Shown in pieces: positions 48,828-57,978 of a stretch of DNA of 64,000 nucleotides. Below the pieces are notes generated by a model. The model did no database searches and was not told the DNA's origin. It saw nothing but the letters and a program-made list of their open reading frames with translations. This DNA is from SFWF01 sp045537915. Lineage in GTDB: Bacteria; Bacillota; Clostridia; Oscillospirales; Acutalibacteraceae. Position 1 is the first letter of the stretch. The number at the start of each line of letters is the position of its first letter. Both the position numbers and the translations under genes were made by a program. The DNA lies in contig JAZSQK010000030.1 of NCBI GenBank assembly GCA_045537915.1, positions 1-64,000 of the forward strand, given 5' to 3'.

Positions 48828-50792
48828 GTGCCGGACAAGTTTATTTTACATTCAAATTACAGTCCTACAGGCGACCAGCCGCAGGCTATTGAAAAACTGA
48901 CCGAGGGGCTCGAAAAAGGTCTTAAAGAGCAGGTTTTGCTGGGTGTTACCGGTTCGGGTAAGACATTTACAATGGCTAATATTATTGAAAAAGTAAACCG
49001 CCCAACACTTGTTCTCGCTCACAATAAAACCCTCGCCGCACAGCTGTGCTCGGAGTTCCGCGAATTCTTCCCTGAGAATGCGGTGGAATATTTTGTGTCT
49101 TACTATGACTATTATCAGCCCGAGGCTTACATTCCGGGCTCTGACACCTATATTGAAAAGGATTCGGCTATCAATGACGAAATAGACAAGCTGCGCCACT
49201 CTGCCACCTGTGCGCTGTCTGAGAGAAGAGATGTAATAATTGTAGCATCAGTATCTTGCATATACTCTCTCGGCAACCCTATAGATTATAGAAATATGGT
49301 TATTTCTTTACGTGTCGGCGCTGAAAACGGGCGTGACTGGCTGATTAAAAAGCTTGTAGACCTGCAGTATGAGCGAAACGACATAAACTTTACCCGAAAC
49401 AAGTTCAGAGTAAGGGGAGATGTCGTTGAGATTTATCCCGCATACTCCCATGAAAATGCTATACGTGTTGATTTTTTTGGCGATGAAATTGAACGCATTT
49501 GTGAGATAAACACCCTCACGGGCGAGATTAAAAAGACAATGCACCACGCTGCCATCTATCCCGCTTCTCACTATATTGTGCCGTCGGATAAAATGGCCGA
49601 CGCTTTGAGAGAAATTGAGGATGAAATGGAGGAACGTGTTGAGTTTTTCAAGGGAGAAGAAAAGCTTATCGAGGCGCAGCGTATTCGTCAGAGAACCGAA
49701 TATGATGTCGAAATGCTGCGTGAAATCGGCACCTGTAAGGGAGTTGAAAATTACTCAAGAGTTTTATCCAGGAGACCGAAGGGTAGCGTTCCTTTTACCT
49801 TACTGGATTATTTCCCTGAGGATTTTGTCCTCTTTGTCGACGAATCCCACGTAACGCTTCCGCAGGTCAGAGGAATGTATGGGGGAGATAGGGCACGAAA
49901 GGAAAACCTTGTTGAATACGGGTTCAGATTGCCCTCTGCCTTTGACAACCGTCCTCTTAATTTCGGCGAGTTTTATGACCATATAAATCAGGTTGTCTTT
50001 GTTTCTGCGACACCCGGAGAGCTTGAGCGTGAAAAGAGCGCACAGATTGCCGAACAGGTAATAAGACCTACCGGCCTTTTAGACCCACTTGTTGTTGTAA
50101 AGCCCACCGAGGGACAGATAGACGACCTCGTCAGTGAAATAAACATCCGTAGTGAGAAAAACGAAAGGGTGCTTGTAACAACTCTGACCAAGAAAATGGC
50201 AGAAGACCTGACCGAATACCTTGAAAACCTTGATATTAAGGTTCGATATATGCACCACGATATTGACACGATTGAGCGAATGGAGATAATAAGGGATCTC
50301 AGACTCGGAGAATTTGATGTTCTGGTCGGAATAAATCTTCTGCGTGAGGGACTGGACATTCCCGAAGTGTCTTTGGTTGCAATCCTTGATGCCGATAAGG
50401 AGGGCTTTCTCAGAAGCGAAACCTCTCTTATTCAGACGATAGGCAGAGCCGCCCGAAATGCAGAGGGCAAGGTAATAATGTATGCCGATAGCGTTACACC
50501 CTCAATGGAACGGGCGCTTATAGAAACTGAGCGCCGCCGCTCTATACAGATGGCATATAACGAGGCTAACGGTATCACGCCTAAAACCATTGTTAAGGAT
50601 GTTCACGAAATTATTGAGATGTCGGCAAAACCTGCTGATAAGGAGAAGCCTATTAAGCAGATGAGCCGTGCAGAGAGGGAGGAAATGATAACAAGACTGA
50701 CACGAGAGATGAAACAGGCGGCAAAGCTGCTTGAGTTTGAACACGCCGCATACCTTCGTGACAGAATAAATAAGTTAAGAGCGGGAAAATAA
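48828..50792 (+). CDS. uvrB: Excinuclease ABC subunit B
   Basis: A 654-residue DNA damage-verification helicase of nucleotide excision repair. It has Walker A GVTGSGKTFTMANI, the beta-hairpin region YYDYYQPEAYIPGSDTYIEKD, LFVDESH (motif II), the TTLTKKMAEDLTEYL and LVGINLLREGLDIPEVSLV helicase segments, IGRAARN, and a C-terminal UVR domain (MTRLTREMKQAAKLLEFE-like) that binds UvrC. The GTG at 48828 follows AAAGGAG; upstream in-frame codons overlap the promoter. uvrA follows after one intervening gene. Confidence 0.97.
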   Translation: MPDKFILHSNYSPTGDQPQAIEKLTEGLEKGLKEQVLLGVTGSGKTFTMANIIEKVNRPTLVLAHNKTLAAQLCSEFREFFPENAVEYFVSYYDYYQPEAYIPGSDTYIEKDSAINDEIDKLRHSATCALSERRDVIIVASVSCIYSLGNPIDYRNMVISLRVGAENGRDWLIKKLVDLQYERNDINFTRNKFRVRGDVVEIYPAYSHENAIRVDFFGDEIERICEINTLTGEIKKTMHHAAIYPASHYIVPSDKMADALREIEDEMEERVEFFKGEEKLIEAQRIRQRTEYDVEMLREIGTCKGVENYSRVLSRRPKGSVPFTLLDYFPEDFVLFVDESHVTLPQVRGMYGGDRARKENLVEYGFRLPSAFDNRPLNFGEFYDHINQVVFVSATPGELEREKSAQIAEQVIRPTGLLDPLVVVKPTEGQIDDLVSEINIRSEKNERVLVTTLTKKMAEDLTEYLENLDIKVRYMHHDIDTIERMEIIRDLRLGEFDVLVGINLLREGLDIPEVSLVAILDADKEGFLRSETSLIQTIGRAARNAEGKVIMYADSVTPSMERALIETERRRSIQMAYNEANGITPKTIVKDVHEIIEMSAKPADKEKPIKQMSRAEREEMITRLTREMKQAAKLLEFEHAAYLRDRINKLRAGK

Positions 50793-50859
50793 ACTTAATG
50801 TCACAAAAATGCGCAAAGCCTCGTTATGCTTATAAAGATAGTATTGGAGCTGATGATAA

Positions 50860-51732
50860 TTGAAGAAAAAGCATATTATAATTATTGCCGGAGCTGTTTT
50901 GCTCGGCTTGGGGGTTTTATTATACTATTTCTTGCCACGTCAACCCTTTAGTTCATCGGTCATTTCTAAAATTGAAAGTATCAGATTTTATGATACCGAA
51001 CCGAATAATGCTGAAACTGTTTATACCTTAAATGAAGAGGAAAAGGCTGCCGTAATTGCCTTACTTGAAAAAATCAGAATAAATGCGGTTGAAAAGAAAG
51101 TGCCGATGCTTGACGGTGGCACCGATGAAAAATTTCTTATCACATATAATGACGGCAAAAAGCTTATATTTCGCAGTTGCCTTTATGACCGTAATGACTG
51201 TTATATAATGCTTGGGGATAAATGCTATGATGCTGATATTACCCTGGTCAGAGAAATTGAAAGCTTTCACGACGATATGTCTGAAAGACTGGGATATTAC
51301 GGTTGGTCTGATTATCATGATAGAAAGGTATATATCTTCTCTGATATTGAAGATTGTCGTAAGGTATCCAATAAAGCGGTTGACAGCGCTAATGTTGAAA
51401 TATATGCTTCGCCCGAAAAGGATGAGAATGCAGGTAGCCTTACATATGAAAGTTTTTTCGGTTGTAATTATGAATGTGATGAATTTGAGTTTCAGATATT
51501 TGCATACGAGTTTGCCGATGAGATAACCTCTGAAAAATACTTTGAAAATGTAACGGGAAGAAAGCCAAATGGCAAGACTTCTGTAGGAACTATTTCCGGG
51601 GCGCAAACAGTTTACAGAAGAACGGCAAGGTTTGGCAAACAGGCATATTGCTTTTATACCGAAACAAAGAATGTTGAAAAGGTTATTGAATATCTAAACC
51701 GAATATTTACAGTGGAGATTCCGCAACAATAA
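50860..51732 (+). CDS. Uncharacterised anchored extracytoplasmic protein
   Basis: A 290-residue protein that I do not recognise. An N-terminal TM helix or signal anchor (about 5-24, HIIIIAGAVLLGLGVLLYYF) is followed by a mixed alpha/beta extracytoplasmic region with two parts, roughly 30-130 and 135-290. Several Tyr/Cys residues (RSCLYDRNDCYIMLGDKCY, FGCNYECDEF) could form disulfides. TTG start after TTGGAGC. It lies between uvrB and uvrA and has its own terminator; no role in repair is indicated. Confidence 0.65.
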   Translation: MKKKHIIIIAGAVLLGLGVLLYYFLPRQPFSSSVISKIESIRFYDTEPNNAETVYTLNEEEKAAVIALLEKIRINAVEKKVPMLDGGTDEKFLITYNDGKKLIFRSCLYDRNDCYIMLGDKCYDADITLVREIESFHDDMSERLGYYGWSDYHDRKVYIFSDIEDCRKVSNKAVDSANVEIYASPEKDENAGSLTYESFFGCNYECDEFEFQIFAYEFADEITSEKYFENVTGRKPNGKTSVGTISGAQTVYRRTARFGKQAYCFYTETKNVEKVIEYLNRIFTVEIPQQ

Positions 51733-51735
51733 CAC

Positions 51736-51772
51736 AAAATGAGCTGATGTAATATTCATTGGCTCATTTTTT
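51736..51772 (+). terminator. Intrinsic terminator
   Basis: AAAATGAGC (51736-51744) pairs with GCTCATTTT (51762-51770), followed by TTCTTT. Confidence 0.75.
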
Positions 51773-51774
51773 CT

Positions 51775-51803
51775 TTGCTATTATAAAAGTTTTGTGGTAA
51801 AAT
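51775..51803 (+). promoter_or_regulatory. uvrA promoter
   Basis: TTGCTA (51775-51780), 17 bp, then TAAAAT (51798-51803) within TTTTGTGGTAAAATAAAA, the same TGTGGTA-type -10 region as the two uvrB promoters. Confidence 0.6.
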
Positions 51804-51839
51804 AAAATGAATGGTTATTTGTTTTTACGGAGGCATATT

Positions 51840-54680
51840 GTGGCACAGGACAAGCTGATAATCAGAGGCGCTAAGGAACACAATTTAAAGGATGTTACGG
51901 TGGAGATACCGAGGGATAAGCTGACCGTCTTTACAGGACTGTCGGGCTCGGGCAAGTCATCTCTTGCCTTTGATACAATATACGCCGAGGGACAGCGCAG
52001 ATATATGGAATCGCTGTCCTCCTATGCCCGTCAGTTCTTGGGGCTTATGGAAAAGCCAAATGTAGACGCTATTGAGGGACTTTCTCCCGCAATATCCATA
52101 GACCAGAAAACCACCTCTAAAAATCCCCGTTCGACAGTAGGAACGGTAACCGAGATTTACGACTATCTCCGTCTTTTATATGCAAGAGCAGGAACACCCC
52201 ATTGTCCCGTATGTGGAAAAGAGATAAGCCAACAAACAACCGACCAGATTGTCGACAGGGTTATGGAACTTCCTGAGGGAAGTAAAATTCAGATTTTAGC
52301 GCCTATAGTAAAAAACCGAAAGGGAGAACATACAAAGGAACTGGAATCGGTAAGAAAATCGGGCTATTCGAGGGTTCGTATCGACGGAAATATTTATGAC
52401 CTTGCCGAAGAGATAAAACTGGAGAAAAACAAAAAGCATTTAATAGAGGTAATTGTTGACCGACTTGTGATAAAGAGTGAAATCAAAAGCCGTCTTACCG
52501 ACAGTATTGAAACTGCGGCAGGGCTTTCAGGCGGCGTTATTGCGGTTGATGTGATTGGGGATAAAGAACTCTACTTCTCCCAGAACTACGCCTGTGATGA
52601 GCATAATATCAGTCTGCCAGAGCTTACACCTACAATGTTTTCCTTCAACTCTCCCTTTGGCGCCTGTCCCACCTGCGCAGGACTGGGTATGTTTATGAAA
52701 ATAGATAAACGCCTTATTATTCATGATGAGAATAAATCCCTTCTTGACGGCGCTATAAAGGCGTCGGGTTGGGGGGTAAATTCCTGGCACAATCCCGATA
52801 TGGGTACCATTGCAACAATGTATTATAAGGGTATTGCAGAACACTTTGAGTTTGATATCAATATGCCTTTTAAGGATATTCCCGAAGAAGCAAAGGATGT
52901 CATTCTTTACGGTACGGGCGGAATGAAGCTTAAATTCCATAGAGATTCTGCTTGGGGCGGCGGCACCTATTTCAGCGACTTTGAAGGGGTTATCAACAAC
53001 CTCGAAAGGCGCTATAAGGAAACAAAATCCGACTGGGCAAGAAACGAAATAGAGGCATACATGAACGAATGTAATTGCCCTGACTGCAAGGGGGCAAGAC
53101 TAAAGCCTGAAAGTCTTGCGGTCACTGTCGGCGGTAAAAATATTGATGAGTTCTGTACGCTCTCGGTAAGCGATCTTCTGGAATTTATAGATACAATCGA
53201 TTTTGATGTAAGAAAAGGACAGATTGCTGCGCCTATTTTAAAGGAAGTACGTGAACGACTTAACTTCCTGAAAAGCGTTGGACTCGATTATCTCTCACTT
53301 TCCCGTTCATCAGGAACCCTGTCGGGCGGAGAAAGTCAGCGTATACGCCTTGCTACCCAGATTGGTTCATCTCTTATGGGAGTGCTTTATATACTTGATG
53401 AGCCGAGCATTGGACTGCATCAGCGTGACAATAACCGACTGCTCCAGACACTTTGTCGACTTCGTGATTTGGGAAACACACTTATAGTTGTAGAACATGA
53501 TGAGGATACCATTCGCAATGCGGATTATGTTGTAGATGTAGGACCGGGAGCAGGAATTCACGGCGGAAATATTGTCTTTTCAGGAACAGTAAAGGAGCTT
53601 GAAGACTGTAGCGAGTCGATAACCTCTGACTACCTGACGGGAAGAAAAAAGATACCCGTTCCGTCGGTGCGCCGAAAGGGTAACGGAAACTTCCTTACTG
53701 TAAAGGGAGCTGCCGAAAACAATCTTAAATCGGTCAATATGAAAATTCCGCTTGGAAAGTTTGTTTGCGTTACAGGCGTATCGGGCTCGGGAAAATCCTC
53801 CCTTGTTAACGATATTATTTATAAATATCTGGCGGCAAAGCTTAACGGCGCTAAAACCGTACCTGGAAAATTCGCAAGTATTGAAGGAACCGAGCATCTT
53901 GATAAGGTAATTGATATAAGTCAGGCTCCGATAGGCAGAACACCACGCTCTAACCCTGCCACATACACAGGTGTGTTTAACGATATCCGTGAGTTGTTTG
54001 CGCAGACAAAAGACGCAAAATCACACGGCTATTCGGCAGGTAGATTTTCGTTTAATGTCAAGGGCGGCAGATGTGAAGCCTGTGAGGGCGACGGAATCAT
54101 AAAGATTGCAATGCACTTCCTGCCCGATATATATGTGCCCTGTGAGGTCTGCGGCGGCACACGCTATAACCGTGAAACCTTAAGCATAAAGTATAAGGAC
54201 AAGAATATATATGACGTTTTAGAGATGACGGTTGAAGAGGGAATGAACTTCTTCTCCTCTATACCGAGAATTCATAAAAAGCTTCAGACGCTTTTTGATG
54301 TAGGTCTGGGCTATATTAAATTGGGACAACCGGCAACAACTCTTTCGGGCGGCGAGGCGCAACGTGTCAAACTTGCGACCGAGCTTGCTAAAAAGAGTAC
54401 GGGTAAGACCATCTATATACTTGATGAGCCTACAACGGGACTTCATACTGCCGACGTGCACAGATTGCTTCAGGTGCTTGACCGTCTTGTTGAGGGCGGC
54501 AATACAATTCTTGTAATTGAGCATAATCTCGATGTTATAAAGACGGCAGACCATATAATTGACCTTGGACCCGAGGGCGGAGACAGGGGCGGAACGGTCG
54601 TCTGCACAGGAACGCCTGAACAGATAGCAGCCTGTGCCGATTCCTACACAGGAGAGTTTTTAAGCGCTGTATTAGAATAA
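51840..54680 (+). CDS. uvrA: Excinuclease ABC subunit A
   Basis: A 946-residue dimeric ABC ATPase that finds DNA damage and loads UvrB. Both nucleotide-binding domains are complete: Walker A GLSGSGKSSLAFDTIYAEGQ and GVSGSGKSSLVND, signature LSGGESQRIRLATQ and LSGGEAQRVKLATE, Walker B ILDEPSIGLHQRD and ILDEPTTGLH. Zinc modules are visible (CPVCGKE, CPTCAGLG, CNCPDCKG, CEACEGDG, CEVCGGTR). The GTG at 51840 follows ACGGAGG; the frame extends 11 codons upstream across that site. Confidence 0.97.
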   Translation: MAQDKLIIRGAKEHNLKDVTVEIPRDKLTVFTGLSGSGKSSLAFDTIYAEGQRRYMESLSSYARQFLGLMEKPNVDAIEGLSPAISIDQKTTSKNPRSTVGTVTEIYDYLRLLYARAGTPHCPVCGKEISQQTTDQIVDRVMELPEGSKIQILAPIVKNRKGEHTKELESVRKSGYSRVRIDGNIYDLAEEIKLEKNKKHLIEVIVDRLVIKSEIKSRLTDSIETAAGLSGGVIAVDVIGDKELYFSQNYACDEHNISLPELTPTMFSFNSPFGACPTCAGLGMFMKIDKRLIIHDENKSLLDGAIKASGWGVNSWHNPDMGTIATMYYKGIAEHFEFDINMPFKDIPEEAKDVILYGTGGMKLKFHRDSAWGGGTYFSDFEGVINNLERRYKETKSDWARNEIEAYMNECNCPDCKGARLKPESLAVTVGGKNIDEFCTLSVSDLLEFIDTIDFDVRKGQIAAPILKEVRERLNFLKSVGLDYLSLSRSSGTLSGGESQRIRLATQIGSSLMGVLYILDEPSIGLHQRDNNRLLQTLCRLRDLGNTLIVVEHDEDTIRNADYVVDVGPGAGIHGGNIVFSGTVKELEDCSESITSDYLTGRKKIPVPSVRRKGNGNFLTVKGAAENNLKSVNMKIPLGKFVCVTGVSGSGKSSLVNDIIYKYLAAKLNGAKTVPGKFASIEGTEHLDKVIDISQAPIGRTPRSNPATYTGVFNDIRELFAQTKDAKSHGYSAGRFSFNVKGGRCEACEGDGIIKIAMHFLPDIYVPCEVCGGTRYNRETLSIKYKDKNIYDVLEMTVEEGMNFFSSIPRIHKKLQTLFDVGLGYIKLGQPATTLSGGEAQRVKLATELAKKSTGKTIYILDEPTTGLHTADVHRLLQVLDRLVEGGNTILVIEHNLDVIKTADHIIDLGPEGGDRGGTVVCTGTPEQIAACADSYTGEFLSAVLE

Positions 54681-54741
54681 TTTACAACTTATTAACCATT
54701 GTTTTTCGTGAAGTTTTAAAATAGTTTACAAGGGGGTATTT

Positions 54742-55578
54742 ATGTTCGGTTATGTAAGGGCATGTAAACCCGAAATGAGAATTAAAGAATTTGAGATGTA
54801 TAAGGCGGTTTACTGTTCGCTCTGCAAGGAGCTCGGAAAAGCATATGGACCGTTTGCCAGAATGACTCTAAGCTATGATTTTGCTTTTCTTGCAATACTT
54901 AACATGTCCCTGAAGAGCGATAGTTGTCGGACCCATAGGAAAATGTGCACCTGTAATCCCCTTAAAAAATGCAGTTACCTTGAGGACAGAGAAAGTATCA
55001 GAATGCCTGCGGCGGCAGCAATGATTATGCTGTACTATAAGCTTCTTGATAACATTCAGGACGAAAAGGGATTAAAAAAACTGGGCTTTATCTTTCTTAA
55101 GGGCATTTATTCCAAGGCTCATAAAAAGGCAGCGGCAGAATACCCCATTATAGAGCATATCTTTTCGGAATATATAGAAAAGCAGTGCGCTGTTGAAAGA
55201 GATAACTGTCAAAGTCCCGATGCCGCAGCCGACCCTACGGCAAAGGCATTGGCCTTGGTATTTGAACTATGCTCTGATAGTGAAGTTGAAAGAAGAATTC
55301 TGTCAAGACTCGGTTACTGCATTGGTAGATATATCTATCTGCTTGACGCCGCTTGTGATTTGGAGGAAGATATTAAAAACGGTAGTTATAACCCCTTGAA
55401 AAGTGGTTTTTCTGACAAGGATTCGATTAAAGAGCAGATAGTGCCACAGCTGTATATTGCGGCAGGAGAAGCGGCAAAGGCTCTGGAACTGCTTGAAATA
55501 AATAAGTTTAAAAACATTTTAGATAATATAATTTATCTTGGATTAGAGGATACTTTAAAAAAGGAGCTTAATGTATGA
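54742..55578 (+). CDS. DUF5685 family protein
   Basis: A 278-residue helical protein. It opens with MFGYVRACKPEMRIKEFEMYKAVYCSLCKELG, a DUF5685 signature, and has a cysteine cluster CRTHRKMCTCNPLKKC near 70-85. Hydrophobic helical stretches suggest membrane association or a helical bundle like prenyltransferase-fold proteins; function unknown. AAGGGGGTATTT precedes the ATG. It overlaps the DnaJ-domain gene by 4 bp, a pairing I recall from other Clostridia. Confidence 0.82.
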   Translation: MFGYVRACKPEMRIKEFEMYKAVYCSLCKELGKAYGPFARMTLSYDFAFLAILNMSLKSDSCRTHRKMCTCNPLKKCSYLEDRESIRMPAAAAMIMLYYKLLDNIQDEKGLKKLGFIFLKGIYSKAHKKAAAEYPIIEHIFSEYIEKQCAVERDNCQSPDAAADPTAKALALVFELCSDSEVERRILSRLGYCIGRYIYLLDAACDLEEDIKNGSYNPLKSGFSDKDSIKEQIVPQLYIAAGEAAKALELLEINKFKNILDNIIYLGLEDTLKKELNV

Positions 55579-56180
55579 AAGATCCGTATGAGATATTGGG
55601 TGTGTCTCGCAACGCTACCGACGAGGAAATTAAAAATGCCTATCGGGCACTTGCGAGAAAATATCATCCAGACAGTTATGCAGATAATCCCTTAGCCGAT
55701 CTTGCGGGAGAAAAAATGAAGGAGATAAACGAGGCTTACGATGCGATAATGAATACCCGTAGGTCATCTAAATCGGGCAGTAGCGGTCAGTATTCCAACG
55801 CTAATTCTAAATTCAAGGATATCCGTGAGCTAATAATGAAGAACAGACTTGACGATGCTCAGGTGCTTCTTGACGGGGTTCCGTTTGACAGAAGAGATGC
55901 CGAGTGGTATTTTCTTAACGGCTCGGTGCTTTACAAACGAGGTTGGTTTAACGACGCTTATTCCAGTTTTTCTACCGCAGTCCGTATGGAGCCGAATAAT
56001 CCCGAATACCGTCAGGCGCTGAACAATATGCAGCGTCAGGGTGCGGGTGGATTTAACAGTCCCTACAGAACAGGAAATAATATGGGCGGATCCTGTAGCA
56101 CCTGTGATGTCTGTCAGGGTCTTATCTGCGCCGACTGTTGCTGTGAGTGTATGGGCGGAGACCTCATTCCTTGCTGTTAG
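55575..56180 (+). CDS. DnaJ (J-domain) protein with Cys-rich tail
   Basis: A 201-residue co-chaperone-like protein. The J domain (1-60: DPYEILGVSRNATDEEIKNAYRAL, with HPD in KYHPDSYAD) should stimulate an Hsp70 (DnaK). A TPR-like helical part (about 80-150: LDDAQVLLDGVPFDRRDAEWYFLNGSVLYKRG) follows, then a tail with about ten cysteines (CSTCDVCQGLICADCCCEC) that may bind zinc or be lipidated. It lacks the DnaJ zinc-finger and G/F regions. Overlap with DUF5685 indicates joint action. Confidence 0.9.
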   Translation: MKDPYEILGVSRNATDEEIKNAYRALARKYHPDSYADNPLADLAGEKMKEINEAYDAIMNTRRSSKSGSSGQYSNANSKFKDIRELIMKNRLDDAQVLLDGVPFDRRDAEWYFLNGSVLYKRGWFNDAYSSFSTAVRMEPNNPEYRQALNNMQRQGAGGFNSPYRTGNNMGGSCSTCDVCQGLICADCCCECMGGDLIPCC

Positions 56181-56189
56181 GTAACAAAA

Positions 56190-56726
56190 ATGAAGAAAAC
56201 AGGTAAAATTACCTTTTGTGCTATCATGGCGGCGCTCAGTTGTGTGTTTATGCTCACATCATTCTTTCCGTATATGACCTACGGTATTCCTGCGATTGCA
56301 GGTCTGTTTATAATGATAGCCGTGATTGAAACGGGAAAATTATGGGGATTTGCTTCTTTTGTGGCATCTGTTGCAGTCTTACTCATTCTGCCTGCAGATT
56401 CAGAGGCAAAGCTTCTGTATATAATGTTTTTTGGATATTATCCTGTTTTGAAAGCCTTGCTTGAGGACAGATTTGGTCGGGTTATTGGGTACTCTCTGAA
56501 ATTTTTAGTCTTCAATACATCACTTCTTGTTAGTTACGGTCTTTTAGTAGGTCTATTCGGTATTGATATAGGCGATATGGGAGAGTTTGGTAAATATACG
56601 GGAATAATACTGCTTGGGGCTGCAAATATAGTGTTCCCGATATATGATATTGCGGTGTCAAGAATGGCACAGGTATATATTTTCAGACTGCATAAACCTG
56701 TGTCCAAGATATTCAACAAAAAGTAG
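56190..56726 (+). CDS. Uncharacterised integral membrane protein
   Basis: A 178-residue hydrophobic protein with about five TM helices, beginning KKTGKITFCAIMAALSCVFML. The N-terminal pattern is reminiscent of small ECF-transporter S components, but no substrate motif is recognisable. It starts 9 bp after the DnaJ gene and ends 9 bp before the BaiN-like gene, so it is part of one operon. Weak ribosome site (TAGGTAAC). Function unknown. Confidence 0.7.
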   Translation: MKKTGKITFCAIMAALSCVFMLTSFFPYMTYGIPAIAGLFIMIAVIETGKLWGFASFVASVAVLLILPADSEAKLLYIMFFGYYPVLKALLEDRFGRVIGYSLKFLVFNTSLLVSYGLLVGLFGIDIGDMGEFGKYTGIILLGAANIVFPIYDIAVSRMAQVYIFRLHKPVSKIFNKK

Positions 56727-56735
56727 GGGTAACAT

Positions 56736-57965
56736 ATGTCAAACAAGGTTGCGGTAATAGGCGGAGGAGCCGCCGGTCTTATGGCTGCGTTTGCTGCCGC
56801 CGCAAACGGTAACGAGGTTACGGTTTTTGAAAGAAACAGCCGTCCTGCCAGAAAGGTTATGATTACGGGAAAAGGTCGTTGTAATGTTACAAACAATTGT
56901 GACAGGGACACCTTTCTTGATAACGTAGTCAGAGGAAAAAGATTCTTATATTCGGCATTCAACGCCTTTTCGGCAGAGGATACCATTTTCTTTTTCGAGC
57001 AAAGGGGAGTGCCCCTTAAAACCGAGAGAGGAAACCGCGTTTTTCCCGTTTCGGATAAGGCTGTAGATATTGTTGATGCGCTTGTATTAGCCGTTAAACG
57101 AGCGGGAGCAGTTATTAAAAATGAGAGAATAACTGACATTATCTGCGAGGACGGAAAGGCTACAGGAATTGTTACCGAAAAAGGAGAAAATATATTATTT
57201 GATAAAATAATTCTTGCTACGGGCGGTAAAAGCTATTCTGTAACAGGCTCTACGGGAGACGGATATATAATGGCCGAAAGGCTGGGGCATAGGGTTACAA
57301 AACTTCGACCTGCCCTTGTACCGCTTATGATAAGCGAGGGCTTTTGTTCCAGACTTTGCGGACTGTCGCTTAAAAATGTCACTCTGACAGTGTTTAAGGA
57401 CGGAGTTAAAAAGCCCGTCTTTTCAGAACTTGGAGAAATGATGTTTACCGATTTTGGAATTACAGGACCGCTTGTTCTTTCGGCTTCCTCATTTATGGAT
57501 GACTGTTCGGATGCAAAATACAGAGCGGTTGTTGATTTAAAACCTGCACTTGACATAGAAACGCTCGATAAAAGATTGCTTCGTGACTGGTCAGAGGAGA
57601 CTAATCGTGACCTTGTAAACTCTCTTGATGCTCTTTTGCCTAAAAGACTTATTTCGGTAATAATACATAATTCAGGTATAGATCCGAGGAAAAAGGTAAA
57701 CAGCATCACAAAACAGGAAAGAGCAAGGCTTGTCGAGCAAATCAAAAATCTCAGTATGACGGTCTTGAGGTTTCGTCCCATTGAGGAGGGTATAGTCACT
57801 GCAGGAGGAATTGATTTAAAAGAGATCGATTCGGCAAGTATGCAGTCAAAGCTGGTAGAGGGACTTTATTTTGCAGGAGAAATAATGGACGTTGATGCCT
57901 TGACAGGAGGCTTTAATTTACAAATAGCATTTTCTACCGGCTATCTTGCCGGAATATCGGTTTAG
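56736..57965 (+). CDS. BaiN/HI0933-family NAD(P)/FAD-dependent oxidoreductase
   Basis: A 409-residue flavoprotein. The FAD-binding dinucleotide motif is VAVIGGGAAGLMAAFAAAANG with a downstream acidic residue in VFERN; further hallmarks are KVMITGKGRCNVTN, ATGGKSYSVTGSTGDGY, GEMMFTDFGITGP and the C-terminal GEIMDVDALTGGFNLQIAFSTG. The family includes BaiN, a bile acid dehydrogenation enzyme, but most members have unknown substrates. TAGGGGTAAC precedes the ATG; cmk follows after 13 bp. Confidence 0.92.
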   Translation: MSNKVAVIGGGAAGLMAAFAAAANGNEVTVFERNSRPARKVMITGKGRCNVTNNCDRDTFLDNVVRGKRFLYSAFNAFSAEDTIFFFEQRGVPLKTERGNRVFPVSDKAVDIVDALVLAVKRAGAVIKNERITDIICEDGKATGIVTEKGENILFDKIILATGGKSYSVTGSTGDGYIMAERLGHRVTKLRPALVPLMISEGFCSRLCGLSLKNVTLTVFKDGVKKPVFSELGEMMFTDFGITGPLVLSASSFMDDCSDAKYRAVVDLKPALDIETLDKRLLRDWSEETNRDLVNSLDALLPKRLISVIIHNSGIDPRKKVNSITKQERARLVEQIKNLSMTVLRFRPIEEGIVTAGGIDLKEIDSASMQSKLVEGLYFAGEIMDVDALTGGFNLQIAFSTGYLAGISV

Positions 57966-57978
57966 AGGAGAATATACT

